A DNA stretch of 39,074 nucleotides. Source: an uncultured Lachnospiraceae bacterium. Its GTDB lineage: Bacteria; Bacillota; Clostridia; Lachnospirales; Lachnospiraceae. Location of the stretch: positions 1-39,074 of the forward strand of contig CANPZR010000003.1 in assembly GCA_947589175.1 (NCBI GenBank), in the 5' to 3' direction. A program made the position numbers and the translations under genes. The notes under the pieces were generated by a model. It saw only the letters and a program-made list of their open reading frames with translations, was not told the DNA's origin and searched no databases. Shown piece after piece: positions 18,442-27,296 of this stretch (position 1 is the stretch's first letter; each line of letters starts with the position of its first letter).

Positions 18442-19197
18442 GTGGGGTATATAGTATCGTGTTATTCACAGGCCGCTTTTAAGGAATTTATATTGCCGTC
18501 GGAGAAGAACGCCGACTACAGTATTACCATAAGGTCGAATTATTTTGGAATAAAGGATGATATTAAAGTTCAGCTGGAGGTACTGGACGGGAAGTGGAAG
18601 ATAAAAAGAACCCGACAGTATTCCATCGTTCAGGACAACCATCAGAAGGAGAGCGCTGCCCTGGACGACCAGGTGGCTCTGACATTAAATACGGTACATC
18701 AGGACGAAATCTTTATGTTCGTCCGGCGGTCGGCTTCGTCAATCCATCCCTTTAACAAATATATTTTGTCCGGGGTAAATGAGATCCGCATTGGAAAAAA
18801 TGACTCCAACGATATCTGCTATGATTTCAGAAATATGGTATCGAGGGAGCATGCGCGGATCGGGAGATCTGGCGATCGGTATATACTGAAAAATTACAGT
18901 CAGAACGGGGTTTATGTCAATTCGACGCTGATAATGGATGAGATTGAGCTTGATTTTGGAGCTTATATCAATATTCTGGGACTGCATATTGTATATCTCG
19001 GAGAGATTATCGCCGTGGATACGGACGGGATTGAGGTCAGCATCAATGAAAATATTTTAAAGCCCATCACATCCAATGAAGATGTGACGGTTTATATGGA
19101 CAACCGGGAAAAGAAGGGCATTACAGGGGGGATAACCTACCACAGGGCTCCCAGAAATTATGAGAAGCTTGACTCGGATACTGTTGAGATTGAATAG
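18442..19197 (+). CDS. FHA-domain protein
   Basis: 'EIRIGKNDSNDICYDFRNMVSREHARIGRSGDRYILKNYSQNGVYVNSTLI' is a canonical FHA core; GTG start. Confidence 0.85.
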   Translation: MGYIVSCYSQAAFKEFILPSEKNADYSITIRSNYFGIKDDIKVQLEVLDGKWKIKRTRQYSIVQDNHQKESAALDDQVALTLNTVHQDEIFMFVRRSASSIHPFNKYILSGVNEIRIGKNDSNDICYDFRNMVSREHARIGRSGDRYILKNYSQNGVYVNSTLIMDEIELDFGAYINILGLHIVYLGEIIAVDTDGIEVSINENILKPITSNEDVTVYMDNREKKGITGGITYHRAPRNYEKLDSDTVEIE

Positions 19198-19208
19198 TAG
19201 CCACAAGT

Positions 19209-19251
19209 CTTGGAACCCGCTAAACAAGCGGTTTCCAAGGCTTTTCTTTTT
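19209..19251 (+). terminator. Intrinsic terminator after the FHA gene
   Basis: CTTGGAAcCCGCT / AGCGGtTTCCAAG stem followed by CTTTTCTTTTTA. Confidence 0.7.
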
Positions 19252-19253
19252 AC

Positions 19254-19274
19254 TTTGCTACTATTTTGCTACTA
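19254..19274. repeat. Two perfect 10-bp direct repeats TTTGCTACTA at 11-bp pitch, next to the integrase gene
   Basis: TTTGCTACTA at 19254-19263 and 19265-19274. Confidence 0.7.
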
Positions 19275-19308
19275 ACCGCAACTACTCTATTTCACACCGT
19301 TTTGTTTC

Positions 19309-20592
19309 TTAGATGGCTTTTCTTTGAGGCATCGGGATTACTTTTCCTGATGCTGTTTCTTTTGGCATAGGACCATATGGAGGTCCTGCATTGGTGTATG
19401 CTGTATCCGAAGCAACTGAACCACTTGCCATGTTACCATCATAGGAAATTCCCATAGTTTCGAGCAATGGATTTCCTATCGGCGGATCCGGTGTCGATAT
19501 AACACTAACGGTTGCCGCAAGCTGTTCCAGATTGCTGACAAGCTCCTGCTGTTTGTGTGGAAACAGATGAGAGTAAGTATTCAGTGTTGTGGATACTTTT
19601 TCATGTCCAAGTCTGTCAGCGAGGATAAGTGCGTCACACCCCTGATTGATAAGTAAACTGGCGTGACTGTGGCGGATATCATGGATTCGTATCCGTTTTA
19701 CACCGGTTTTCTTACAGCCTCTTTCCATCTCATGGGAGAGAAAAGATTTTGTAATGGGAAAGAGCCTCTCGTTTGGAGCAAGCATATAGCGGGAATCCAT
19801 ATACTCCTGCAGTTCCTGACACAGAAAATCCGGAATGGGAACTTTTCTCTTACTTTTCCTTGTCTTTGGAGTGGTAATGATATCCTCTCCGTGAAGACGC
19901 TGATAGGTTTTGTTGATATCAATCTGTTTTGCAACAAGGTCAATATCAGCAGCAGTCAGTGCCAAAAGTTCTCCTTCACGCATTCCGGTCCAATACAGTA
20001 CCTGAAAGCAGATATAGGATAGAGGCTTGTCCTTAATGCCTTCACGAAAAGCAATATACTCATCGTAAGTCCAGTAATCCATTTCCTCTGCCTTTGCCTG
20101 TCCGATACTTCCAGCCTGACCACATGGGTTTGTGTTTAAATCGTAGAAACGTTTGGCATAGTTGATCATGCAGGTAAGCTGATTGTTGATGGTTTTTAGG
20201 TACGTTTTTGAATATCCTTTTGGGGAATTCATTAATTGATTCTGCCATCTTCTAACATCCGAAGCCTTGATTTCGTTGATTGGCTTCTTGCCAAAGAAAG
20301 GCAGGATGTGAGTTTCACAAATATGCTTCTTGGTCAGGATGGTTGACTGCTTCAGGCGGGCGGTCATATCTTCCATATAAAGTTCGTAGAGATTTTGGAA
20401 AGTCATATCCGGGTTGGCAGACTGCTTTTCAAGAAAATCTCTTTCATAAGCCAAAGCTTCCTTTTTGGTGGCGAAGCCTCTTTTCCACTTTTGTCGGTTG
20501 TTGCCCTGCCAGTCCGTATAATAGAACTTGCAGAACCATTTACCAGTCTTTTTATCTTTGTAAGCTGGCATAAACATCATCTCCTTTATCAA
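19309..20592 (-). CDS. int: Tyrosine recombinase/integrase (Tn916-Int-like)
   Basis: AP2-like N-terminus 'YKDKKTGKWFCKFYYTDWQGNNRQKWKRGFATKKEALAYE'; catalytic 'TGMREGELLAL', 'HDIRHSHASLLINQG', 'LGHEKVSTTLNTYSHL'. Confidence 0.93.
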   Translation of the reverse strand: MIKEMMFMPAYKDKKTGKWFCKFYYTDWQGNNRQKWKRGFATKKEALAYERDFLEKQSANPDMTFQNLYELYMEDMTARLKQSTILTKKHICETHILPFFGKKPINEIKASDVRRWQNQLMNSPKGYSKTYLKTINNQLTCMINYAKRFYDLNTNPCGQAGSIGQAKAEEMDYWTYDEYIAFREGIKDKPLSYICFQVLYWTGMREGELLALTAADIDLVAKQIDINKTYQRLHGEDIITTPKTRKSKRKVPIPDFLCQELQEYMDSRYMLAPNERLFPITKSFLSHEMERGCKKTGVKRIRIHDIRHSHASLLINQGCDALILADRLGHEKVSTTLNTYSHLFPHKQQELVSNLEQLAATVSVISTPDPPIGNPLLETMGISYDGNMASGSVASDTAYTNAGPPYGPMPKETASGKVIPMPQRKAI

Positions 20593-20787
20593 AATGTTTG
20601 ACCATATAAATATGGTATGTGGGCACCCTGCACTGTGAAAAACTCAGATTTTTGGTGCATTTATCCAAAGGCTATGATATAATCTACTTGTCTAGGGTGA
20701 TTATAATAGCCGTTTAGGTTAGATCACTTACATATGCTCCGGCAGTTGTTCTTCTGCAAAAGAATGGTGTCGGGGTATTTTTATGCA

Positions 20788-21435
20788 TTAAATTATCTCT
20801 ATGGTAGAAATTTTCTTTTTGTTCTTTTGGCATTTTTCAGAGTCATTGACATTCTCATCAGGGGTGGCATCTGAAAAATAGCTTTCTGAATAATATTCCA
20901 GTGTTTCATTCTGCCATGATTCAAACTGTTCTTCACTAATTGTTCCATTTTGCAGTGCGGTAAGCTTATTCATCCAGTTTTCCATAAACAGACAGAAGTC
21001 TGCGTTATAAGAACCATTTCCTTTGCCATCAACCATAAGAGAAGAAGTCCAGTCGGAACTTTCCGGCGGCTTGCTGCAGGCAAGCTGGAATGTAATATCC
21101 TTTATCTTTGTTATGGTAAATAATGCTTTGATTACATCTGACAATGTGTGGAAACTGTAATCATGAGAATTATCTTCCATGGTGTCCTTAAGTTCAGTCT
21201 TTGCCTCTAACAGTTCCTGCCATGGTATATCCAGTTCGTCTGCTATCTGCTTGATAATTCCTGTCTTTATGATAATCTCACCGGATTCGTATTTTTGAAT
21301 AGTACGTTCAGATTTATCAAGTCTTTTAGCAAATTCCTTCTGTGTGATTTTTAATTCCCTACGTCTTTTTTTTATTGCTTTACCGATTTCTTGCGGCGTA
21401 TACATGGCAAGACGCTGGTCATCTGATAAACTCAT
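20788..21435 (-). CDS. XRE-family HTH transcriptional regulator
   Basis: 'EIGKAIKKRRRELKITQKEFAKRLDKSERTIQKYESGEIIIKTGIIKQIADELDI'. Confidence 0.85.
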   Translation of the reverse strand: MSLSDDQRLAMYTPQEIGKAIKKRRRELKITQKEFAKRLDKSERTIQKYESGEIIIKTGIIKQIADELDIPWQELLEAKTELKDTMEDNSHDYSFHTLSDVIKALFTITKIKDITFQLACSKPPESSDWTSSLMVDGKGNGSYNADFCLFMENWMNKLTALQNGTISEEQFESWQNETLEYYSESYFSDATPDENVNDSEKCQKNKKKISTIEII

Positions 21436-21467
21436 ATGTTCACCTTCCTTATATGTGATAAGTACGG

Positions 21468-21670
21468 ATTCGTGAAATAATAGTCATAATCCGTATTTTT
21501 AACAGCTGATTTACTATTATGTGAATACTATATCATGAAGTGATACGAATTGCAAGTGCGTATTTTGGAAAAGTTTATTGACAAATTATGTGGATGGTAT
21601 TATGATTAAACACGAATTATAAGTACGGATTATATTTCGATAAAGTTATTTGTTGAAACAAATCCGTACT
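21468..21670. repeat. Operator-like repeat cluster around the divergent promoter region
   Basis: ATAAGTACGGATT at 21468-21480 and 21619-21631; inverted AATCCGTA(CT) at 21488-21495 and 21661-21670; degenerate copy near 21553. Confidence 0.65.
21578..21606 (+). promoter_or_regulatory. Strong sigma-70-type promoter driving the HTH/parMR genes
   Basis: TTGACA-17 bp-TATGAT, flanked by the repeat cluster. Confidence 0.75.
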
Positions 21671-21702
21671 GATAATGAAGTTTATAGGAAAGGAGTGGTT
21701 GT

Positions 21703-21993
21703 ATGATAAGTACAAAGGACGCATTTATTGATGCAAAAGAAGTCAGTGAGATTCTTGGTATCGGGATGACAAAGGCATATGCGGTTATTAAGGCATACAA
21801 TGCCGAACTGGCTGCCCAGAATTATTTTACAATGAGGGGAAAATGTCCCAGAAAATATTTTGAGCAGAAGATATACGGATATGAAGACTGTTATTCCAAG
21901 TCGAATAATCCCGCATGGAAAGCAGACAGGGTAGCAGAAGAAAGCAGCTATCAGGCGGAAGAAAAAAGTCCCAACCAATCAGGTCAGGACTGA
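21703..21993 (+). CDS. Small HTH/excisionase-like DNA-binding protein
   Basis: 'FIDAKEVSEILGIGMTKAYAVIKAYNAELAAQNYFTMRGKCPRKYFEQKIYG' resembles MerR/excisionase-type HTH; position after the promoter. Confidence 0.6.
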   Translation: MISTKDAFIDAKEVSEILGIGMTKAYAVIKAYNAELAAQNYFTMRGKCPRKYFEQKIYGYEDCYSKSNNPAWKADRVAEESSYQAEEKSPNQSGQD

Positions 21994-22101
21994 TTACAGA
22001 GCCGAAGCCCTGCATATGTATCTCGCAAGTACAGTATAGCAGAGGCTTCCGGCTGTTGCAACGAAAACTCAATATAAGTCGTAACGACAGGAGGACAAAG
22101 T

Positions 22102-23034
22102 ATGTATTTTAAAGAAGAAAAAATATTACTCGCAGCGATAGACCATGGATTTTCCAGCATAAAAACACCACATTTTATATTTGATAATGGAGTAAGAAAG
22201 CTTGGAAGTGCCACAACACTTCAGGAAAACACGCTGGAGTATGGTAATGAATGTTACAAAACAGGAGAGGGAAGGATGCCTCTTAAGGATGATAAGACGG
22301 CAGATAAGGATTTTCTTCTTCTGACATTTGCAGCTATAGCAAAGGAAGCACAGTATTACGGACTGACGGATGGCAGGGACCTGGATGTGGTAATTGCAGC
22401 AGGACTTCCATTTACTAGATTCGGTAATGAAAAGAATACCTTTTATGATTATCTGCATCGGGGAAGGGAGACTTTCCGCTACGAAGGGCAGATATACCGC
22501 ATTAACATCGTGGAAGTGTTTTTATTTCCACAGTGTTATGCGGCAGTGGCAAATATCTTGGGAAAGCTGTCGCCAAACCAGTTGATTGTTGATATAGGTT
22601 CCAAGACCATAGATATCATCCAGACCAAGAATTATGTTCCGGTGGAGAGAAGCTGTACTACCATACCAGAGGCACTGATACACTGCATGGCAGAAATCAA
22701 CAATGCAGTATACCGCAGGTGTAATAAACGGATTTCAGAGGCAGATATCCAGCAGATGATGATGACAGGAAAATCTCTTCTTCCCGACAGCATTACAACA
22801 GTTATCAGGGATGAACTTAAGGTTTTTGCAGAAAATGTGGAAGCTCAGCTGAAAGAAAACGGATATGATCCGGAACTGACACCGACAGTCTATGTGGGTG
22901 GTGGAGCATCGGTTATGAGGCTTTTTGGAAATATTCGTGGTGTTCACATTTGTTATCAGGAAGATGTCAGGGCAAATGCCATAGGCTATGAATATCTGGC
23001 ACTCCAAAAGAAAGACAGGTGGCTCCATGAATAA
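22102..23034 (+). CDS. parM: ParM/StbA-like actin-family plasmid segregation protein
   Basis: 'LAAIDHGFSSIKT', 'DVVIAAGLPFTRFG', 'LIVDIGSKTIDII', 'TPTVYVGGGASVMRLFG' actin-fold nucleotide-binding motifs. Confidence 0.8.
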   Translation: MYFKEEKILLAAIDHGFSSIKTPHFIFDNGVRKLGSATTLQENTLEYGNECYKTGEGRMPLKDDKTADKDFLLLTFAAIAKEAQYYGLTDGRDLDVVIAAGLPFTRFGNEKNTFYDYLHRGRETFRYEGQIYRINIVEVFLFPQCYAAVANILGKLSPNQLIVDIGSKTIDIIQTKNYVPVERSCTTIPEALIHCMAEINNAVYRRCNKRISEADIQQMMMTGKSLLPDSITTVIRDELKVFAENVEAQLKENGYDPELTPTVYVGGGASVMRLFGNIRGVHICYQEDVRANAIGYEYLALQKKDRWLHE

Positions 23035-23557
23035 TAGGAAAATGTTCCAGACACTGACATTTCGGCTGAACTTAAATCATAAGGAAGATGCAGAGGTTTG
23101 GAAGATGATAAGGAATACGGAAGAAAACAGTACAGTATTTGAAAACAGAAGTGATTTTATCCGCTTTATATTGCTGACGGCAGCAGAAAATTTCAATGAG
23201 CTTAATAATGCAAAAGAAGATATTCGTTCACTGAAAGATGCCTTCGTGCAGGAAATCAATGAATACTGGATGGAAACAGTAAGAAAACTGATTGACGATA
23301 ATTTGGAGGAACTCGGAACAATTGTAGAGATTGCAGTGAATAAAGCCATGGTATCAGCATTATCAGGATTGATTGCTGGAGAAACTGTAACAGGAGACGT
23401 TACAGCAAATAGAATTATGACGGAAAAAGCAAATCATGAAAATGAGCAGAATGTGCAGACGATGGTGAAACCAGAGTCTGCTATGGGAGTTCTTCCGGAA
23501 TCTGATAAGAATGAGGGGCTTCCTGATGGAGCACTTGAATTTTTAGACAGCCTGTAA
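23027..23557 (+). CDS. ParR-like partition accessory protein
   Basis: ATG at 23027 overlaps the end of the parM-like ORF; 'FQTLTFRLNLNHKEDAEVWKMI...FENRSDFIRFILLTAAENF' RHH-like N-terminus. Confidence 0.6.
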   Translation: MNNRKMFQTLTFRLNLNHKEDAEVWKMIRNTEENSTVFENRSDFIRFILLTAAENFNELNNAKEDIRSLKDAFVQEINEYWMETVRKLIDDNLEELGTIVEIAVNKAMVSALSGLIAGETVTGDVTANRIMTEKANHENEQNVQTMVKPESAMGVLPESDKNEGLPDGALEFLDSL

Positions 23558-23601
23558 AAGCTTGAGGGGAGTAATACAGATTGTAATTAATTTTTCTATG
23601 C

Positions 23602-23687
23602 TTATTACAGTATGTGATATTTGAAATATTACTGGTATCACAGAATGTAATAAAAGCCAAGTTGATTATTACATTTTGTATGATACC
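23602..23687. repeat. Three copies of a ~20-bp repeat TTATTACA(n)TGTGATA(CC) in direct and inverted orientation
   Basis: Direct at 23602, inverted at 23634-23653 (GGTATCACAGAATGTAATAA), direct at 23666-23687 (TTATTACATTTTGTATGATACC). Confidence 0.75.
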
Positions 23688-23712
23688 AATATGGATATGA
23701 TAGCAGGGGTAT

Positions 23713-23734
23713 TAGGGGAGTTTTGGCTCCCCTA
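23713..23734. other. Perfect 8-bp inverted repeat TAGGGGAG-TTTTGG-CTCCCCTA
   Basis: Directly readable stem-loop. Confidence 0.75.
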
Positions 23735-23760
23735 ACCAGATTTTACGCGAGTAGCGATGA

Positions 23761-23852
23761 GAATGCTATGCTTGCATAAGCATTCGAGGAGCACCGCGAT
23801 AACCAGAAAATTGCATTCAATTTTCTGGTCTGTAAAACGCATGGCGTTTTAC
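23761..23852. promoter_or_regulatory. oriT: Candidate oriT region: three consecutive inverted repeats upstream of mobC/relaxase
   Basis: GAATGCT...AGCATTC (23761-23785), CCAGAAAATTG-CATT-CAATTTTCTGG (23803-23828), GTAAAACGC-ATG-GCGTTTTAC (23832-23852). Confidence 0.5.
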
Positions 23853-23988
23853 GTATCTGGCAAATTCTCTCCCCACAAGTTTGGAAAATAGGACATGTGG
23901 AAGGCAAATTATAATGACGGATAAAGAAAAAGAAACATAACAGGACAGATTCACAGGCTGAACTGTTACAAAGAAACGAAGGAAGGGA

Positions 23989-24336
23989 TTGCTTATAGGA
24001 CGAAGAGGACAATTGGTAGAACCAAGGAATAATTTTACCATCCGCTTGTCGGATGAGGAACGGGAGCAGGCAGAGTATGATGCCAAAGCCAACAACATGA
24101 AATTATCGGATTATGTAAGGTATCTGATTACTCATGGTGGAAGAGTAGATACAACGCTTGCTTACGACAGACGGAATCTAATCAGTCAGATTTCCGGTCT
24201 TTGCAACAATTACAATCAGATGACAAGAACTGCTAACGGGTGTGGCTATGTCTTTGACAGCACCATGCGGACGGGAAATCATCTGCTTGAACAGATAAAG
24301 GATTTATTACAGGAGGTGGTGAACAGGTGGCAATAA
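23989..24336 (+). CDS. mobC: MobC-like plasmid mobilization relaxosome protein
   Basis: 'FTIRLSDEEREQAEYDAKANNMKLSDYVRYLITHGG' RHH; 'LISQISGLCNNYNQMTRTAN' MobC motif; overlaps relaxase start. Confidence 0.85.
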   Translation: MLIGRRGQLVEPRNNFTIRLSDEEREQAEYDAKANNMKLSDYVRYLITHGGRVDTTLAYDRRNLISQISGLCNNYNQMTRTANGCGYVFDSTMRTGNHLLEQIKDLLQEVVNRWQ

Positions 24337-26516
24337 CCAAGATGATGCATATGAAGGCAAGCAGCAAGGCTCGAATAGATATTCATCTGGAGCATTCCAT
24401 CAACTATATTTTACAACCGAAAAAGCTTGGGGAAGCAAATCTGGCAGGCGGTATCAACTGCCTGCCGGAGATGGCTTACCGACAGATGAAGGCTACCAAG
24501 CAGATGTTTGGCAAAACCGGCGGAAGGCAGGGATATCATTTTGTTATATCCTTAAAACCGGGTGAAGGTACACCGGAGATTATGTATGATATTGCAATGC
24601 GGTTTGCCGAGGAGGCATTTGCAGGAGAATATGAGGGGGTGGTGGCTGTTCATACAGACAGGGAACATCTTCATGCCCACATCATAATAAACAGTGTAAA
24701 TATGGTAACAGGATACAAGTTTCAGTGCCGGGATGGTGACTGGAAATATAAATTCCAGCCCATTACCAATAAACTCTGTGAAGAATATGGACTGCATATC
24801 ACTCCGGCTGAATACAGCAAGGAACCGAAGAATATGGCAAGACCACAGTGGGAGCGTGAGCAAGCATTTTCCGAATGGATCAAGCAGGATGCCTTGTTTT
24901 GTGCCATCGGTGCAGAAAATATGGAGCATTTTATATTTCTTATGGAGAAGCTTGGATTTGAAGTAAAACAGGGAAGGCATATCGCTGTAAAGGTTCCGGG
25001 GATGAAGCGGTTTAAAAGACTGGATACCATTTCGGAGGATTTGAGCAGGGAGAGTCTGGAAACTATGTTTCGATATGGGGACGCAAGTCTTGCATCTCCT
25101 GTAAATCGAACTGTTTCATTGCTACCGGTAAGAAAAGCTGTTCTTACACCATACCAGAGAAAGTGCTATGCAAGGATGTATCGTTTGCGGCTGGCTGAGA
25201 AAAAGAGGTTTACTTATAAATCTGCTTATCTGTATGAGCAGATACGGAAAATGCATGAGCTACAGGAAGAGTATTTGGTGGCGGTTAAGTATGATGTGAA
25301 GTCATATGGAGATTTGTTCCGCTTGAAGTTGCGATTACAGCGGGTGGATGAGGAACTGTGCAAGGCGCAGCAGGAAATGTACCGGGACAGGGCGTTACAG
25401 AAAAGGTCTTGCAAGACGGCACAAGATTTGGATTTCTTTGAAGCATCCGAGGATGATTATCGGGAACGGTTGGAGCAGATTAAGCTTCAAAAGAAGGATA
25501 ATCGAAAGAAGTTGAAAGCGGTGGAGCGGTGTCTTGAGAGGGATGGAAGTCTGGCAGAGGCTGAATTGGAAATGCGGATACCGGTTGGAGATATGCAAGA
25601 TATTGAGGAAATTGCAAGGGATGAAATACCGGGGAATCCGTATCATATGCAGGAAAGTGTGGCAGTATCGAAAGAAAATATATCGTCGGTGTCAGAGGCA
25701 GTTTCAGATGGGATTGTGGAAGAAGATGTAATTATGGCATCGGAGGTTGAAGCAGTTGGAGAAGTGGATATACTTGCAGATGTTGCAGAAGTGACAGAAA
25801 AAAATGAGGATGATATCGATGGTATTTATGATGGTGTAATAGGAATGTCTGGTAAGGTGGAAGTTGTTCTTCCAAGGATGGAAACGATGAATGCTGGCAT
25901 GGAGATAACTGATGAACCCCAAACTATTACCTCTGTGGACGAGCCAATGGATGTTAGAGATGATGTGTTGAAATCAGCTACTATGAGTGATGAATCTGAT
26001 CTGGCGCAGGATGATGTTCAGCAACACAAAGAAGAGGCAAAATTACCACCCAATAAGGTAGATTATATGAAAATGAGTGTAGCTGAAAAAGTTCGCTGTT
26101 ATCCGTTTGATACAAGGGGAACAGACTCGGCGTTTGCGATGGTAAAGGCTTATTTTGAAACTGTGGGGCTAAGCACAGATTTTAGTTCTGTCTATGAGGA
26201 AGCCAAGCTTCTGACAGACTATTATGAGGAGCATAAGGCAGAAGAATTTATCCAAGAGCGAGCGGAACAGATAAAAGAAAAGATGAATATGTTGGGTATT
26301 GATGCGGGGAAGATTTCAGAGTGCCCAGTGGATGTGTTATCTAAGTTTTTTAATTTTGGAGATATAGAGTATTTTGCTGGGATTAAGTTGTTTAATCGGG
26401 TGATTGATAAGTTGGGAGTCAATATGACAAATCAGGAACGATATGAAGTGTTCGACAGGATATACGAGGCGGGAATGCAGGCAAAGAAGGATGAGTATAA
26501 AAGGAATAGTCGATGA
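24327..26516 (+). CDS. Relaxase/mobilization nuclease (MOBP-like)
   Basis: 'GYHFVISLKPGEGTPEIMYDIAMRFAEEAFAGEYEGVVAVHTDREHLHAHIIINSVN' with HxH motif. Confidence 0.9.
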   Translation: MAITKMMHMKASSKARIDIHLEHSINYILQPKKLGEANLAGGINCLPEMAYRQMKATKQMFGKTGGRQGYHFVISLKPGEGTPEIMYDIAMRFAEEAFAGEYEGVVAVHTDREHLHAHIIINSVNMVTGYKFQCRDGDWKYKFQPITNKLCEEYGLHITPAEYSKEPKNMARPQWEREQAFSEWIKQDALFCAIGAENMEHFIFLMEKLGFEVKQGRHIAVKVPGMKRFKRLDTISEDLSRESLETMFRYGDASLASPVNRTVSLLPVRKAVLTPYQRKCYARMYRLRLAEKKRFTYKSAYLYEQIRKMHELQEEYLVAVKYDVKSYGDLFRLKLRLQRVDEELCKAQQEMYRDRALQKRSCKTAQDLDFFEASEDDYRERLEQIKLQKKDNRKKLKAVERCLERDGSLAEAELEMRIPVGDMQDIEEIARDEIPGNPYHMQESVAVSKENISSVSEAVSDGIVEEDVIMASEVEAVGEVDILADVAEVTEKNEDDIDGIYDGVIGMSGKVEVVLPRMETMNAGMEITDEPQTITSVDEPMDVRDDVLKSATMSDESDLAQDDVQQHKEEAKLPPNKVDYMKMSVAEKVRCYPFDTRGTDSAFAMVKAYFETVGLSTDFSSVYEEAKLLTDYYEEHKAEEFIQERAEQIKEKMNMLGIDAGKISECPVDVLSKFFNFGDIEYFAGIKLFNRVIDKLGVNMTNQERYEVFDRIYEAGMQAKKDEYKRNSR

Positions 26517-26689
26517 GGTCAGATGATTTGGGTGCTATGGCAGATGCTGTAGCACCTGAATTATATTTGCCAAGGCATTGATTTGATAAAATTAGTTAAG
26601 AGACAATCGCAAGAATGTGAGAAAGTTAATTGATAAAACAGCGGTTTCGTGGTATTATTGAGGAAACATTTGTGAAAGTGGAGGTAAAA

Positions 26690-27241
26690 ATGAGAGTATT
26701 GGTGATAAATTGTAGTCCCGTTAGGAATGGAGCAACAGCGGAAATAGTTAAAATAGTTACTGATTGTTTGGAAAAGAGACATAATATAAAAAACATATGT
26801 ATTGACGATTATGATATAAATTTTTGCAAAGGATGTAGAACATGTCATACTACAGCAAAGTGTGTTCAAAAAGATGACGTTGATAGAATAATAGAACAAT
26901 ATGAATGGGCTGATGTTATTATTTCTGTGTCTCCCTCGTATTGGGCTGATATACCCGGACAATTTAAAGCTTTTATTGATAGATGTACTCCTTGGTGCAA
27001 CACGCATGAACCACATGCCAAAATAAGCAGTGGCAAGAAAGGATATGCCATAGCGTTAAGAACGGGTCCGAGCATGAAGGAATGTGAGAGAATTATTGAA
27101 AGCATTGAACATTTTTATGGACATATGGAAATTGAGTGTTGTGATAGGCTGGGATTGTGTTCGGTGGAATATAAGGAAGATTTGGAATGTAAAAAAGAAG
27201 AGCTTGTGGATTTTTGTGGCAAGATAGATCAAATGAACTGA
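26690..27241 (+). CDS. NADPH-dependent FMN reductase / flavodoxin-family oxidoreductase
   Basis: 'MRVLVINCSPVRNGATAEIVKIV', 'FCKGCRTCHTTAKCVQKDDVDRIIEQYEWADVIISVSPSYWADIPGQFKAFIDRC'. Confidence 0.85.
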   Translation: MRVLVINCSPVRNGATAEIVKIVTDCLEKRHNIKNICIDDYDINFCKGCRTCHTTAKCVQKDDVDRIIEQYEWADVIISVSPSYWADIPGQFKAFIDRCTPWCNTHEPHAKISSGKKGYAIALRTGPSMKECERIIESIEHFYGHMEIECCDRLGLCSVEYKEDLECKKEELVDFCGKIDQMN

Positions 27242-27296
27242 TTTGAGAAATTTTCTAAGATGATATTACTTTGCAAACGAAAGAATTGGTGAAAAG

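Noticed and set aside
19200-19310. tRNA gene as integration target
   Set aside because: No cloverleaf or 3' tRNA sequence seen; only a terminator hairpin and short direct repeats
22102-23557. Whole right-hand part being a free plasmid
   Set aside because: A tyrosine integrase abuts chromosomal-type genes without break and no replication initiator was recognised, so an integrated element is more economical
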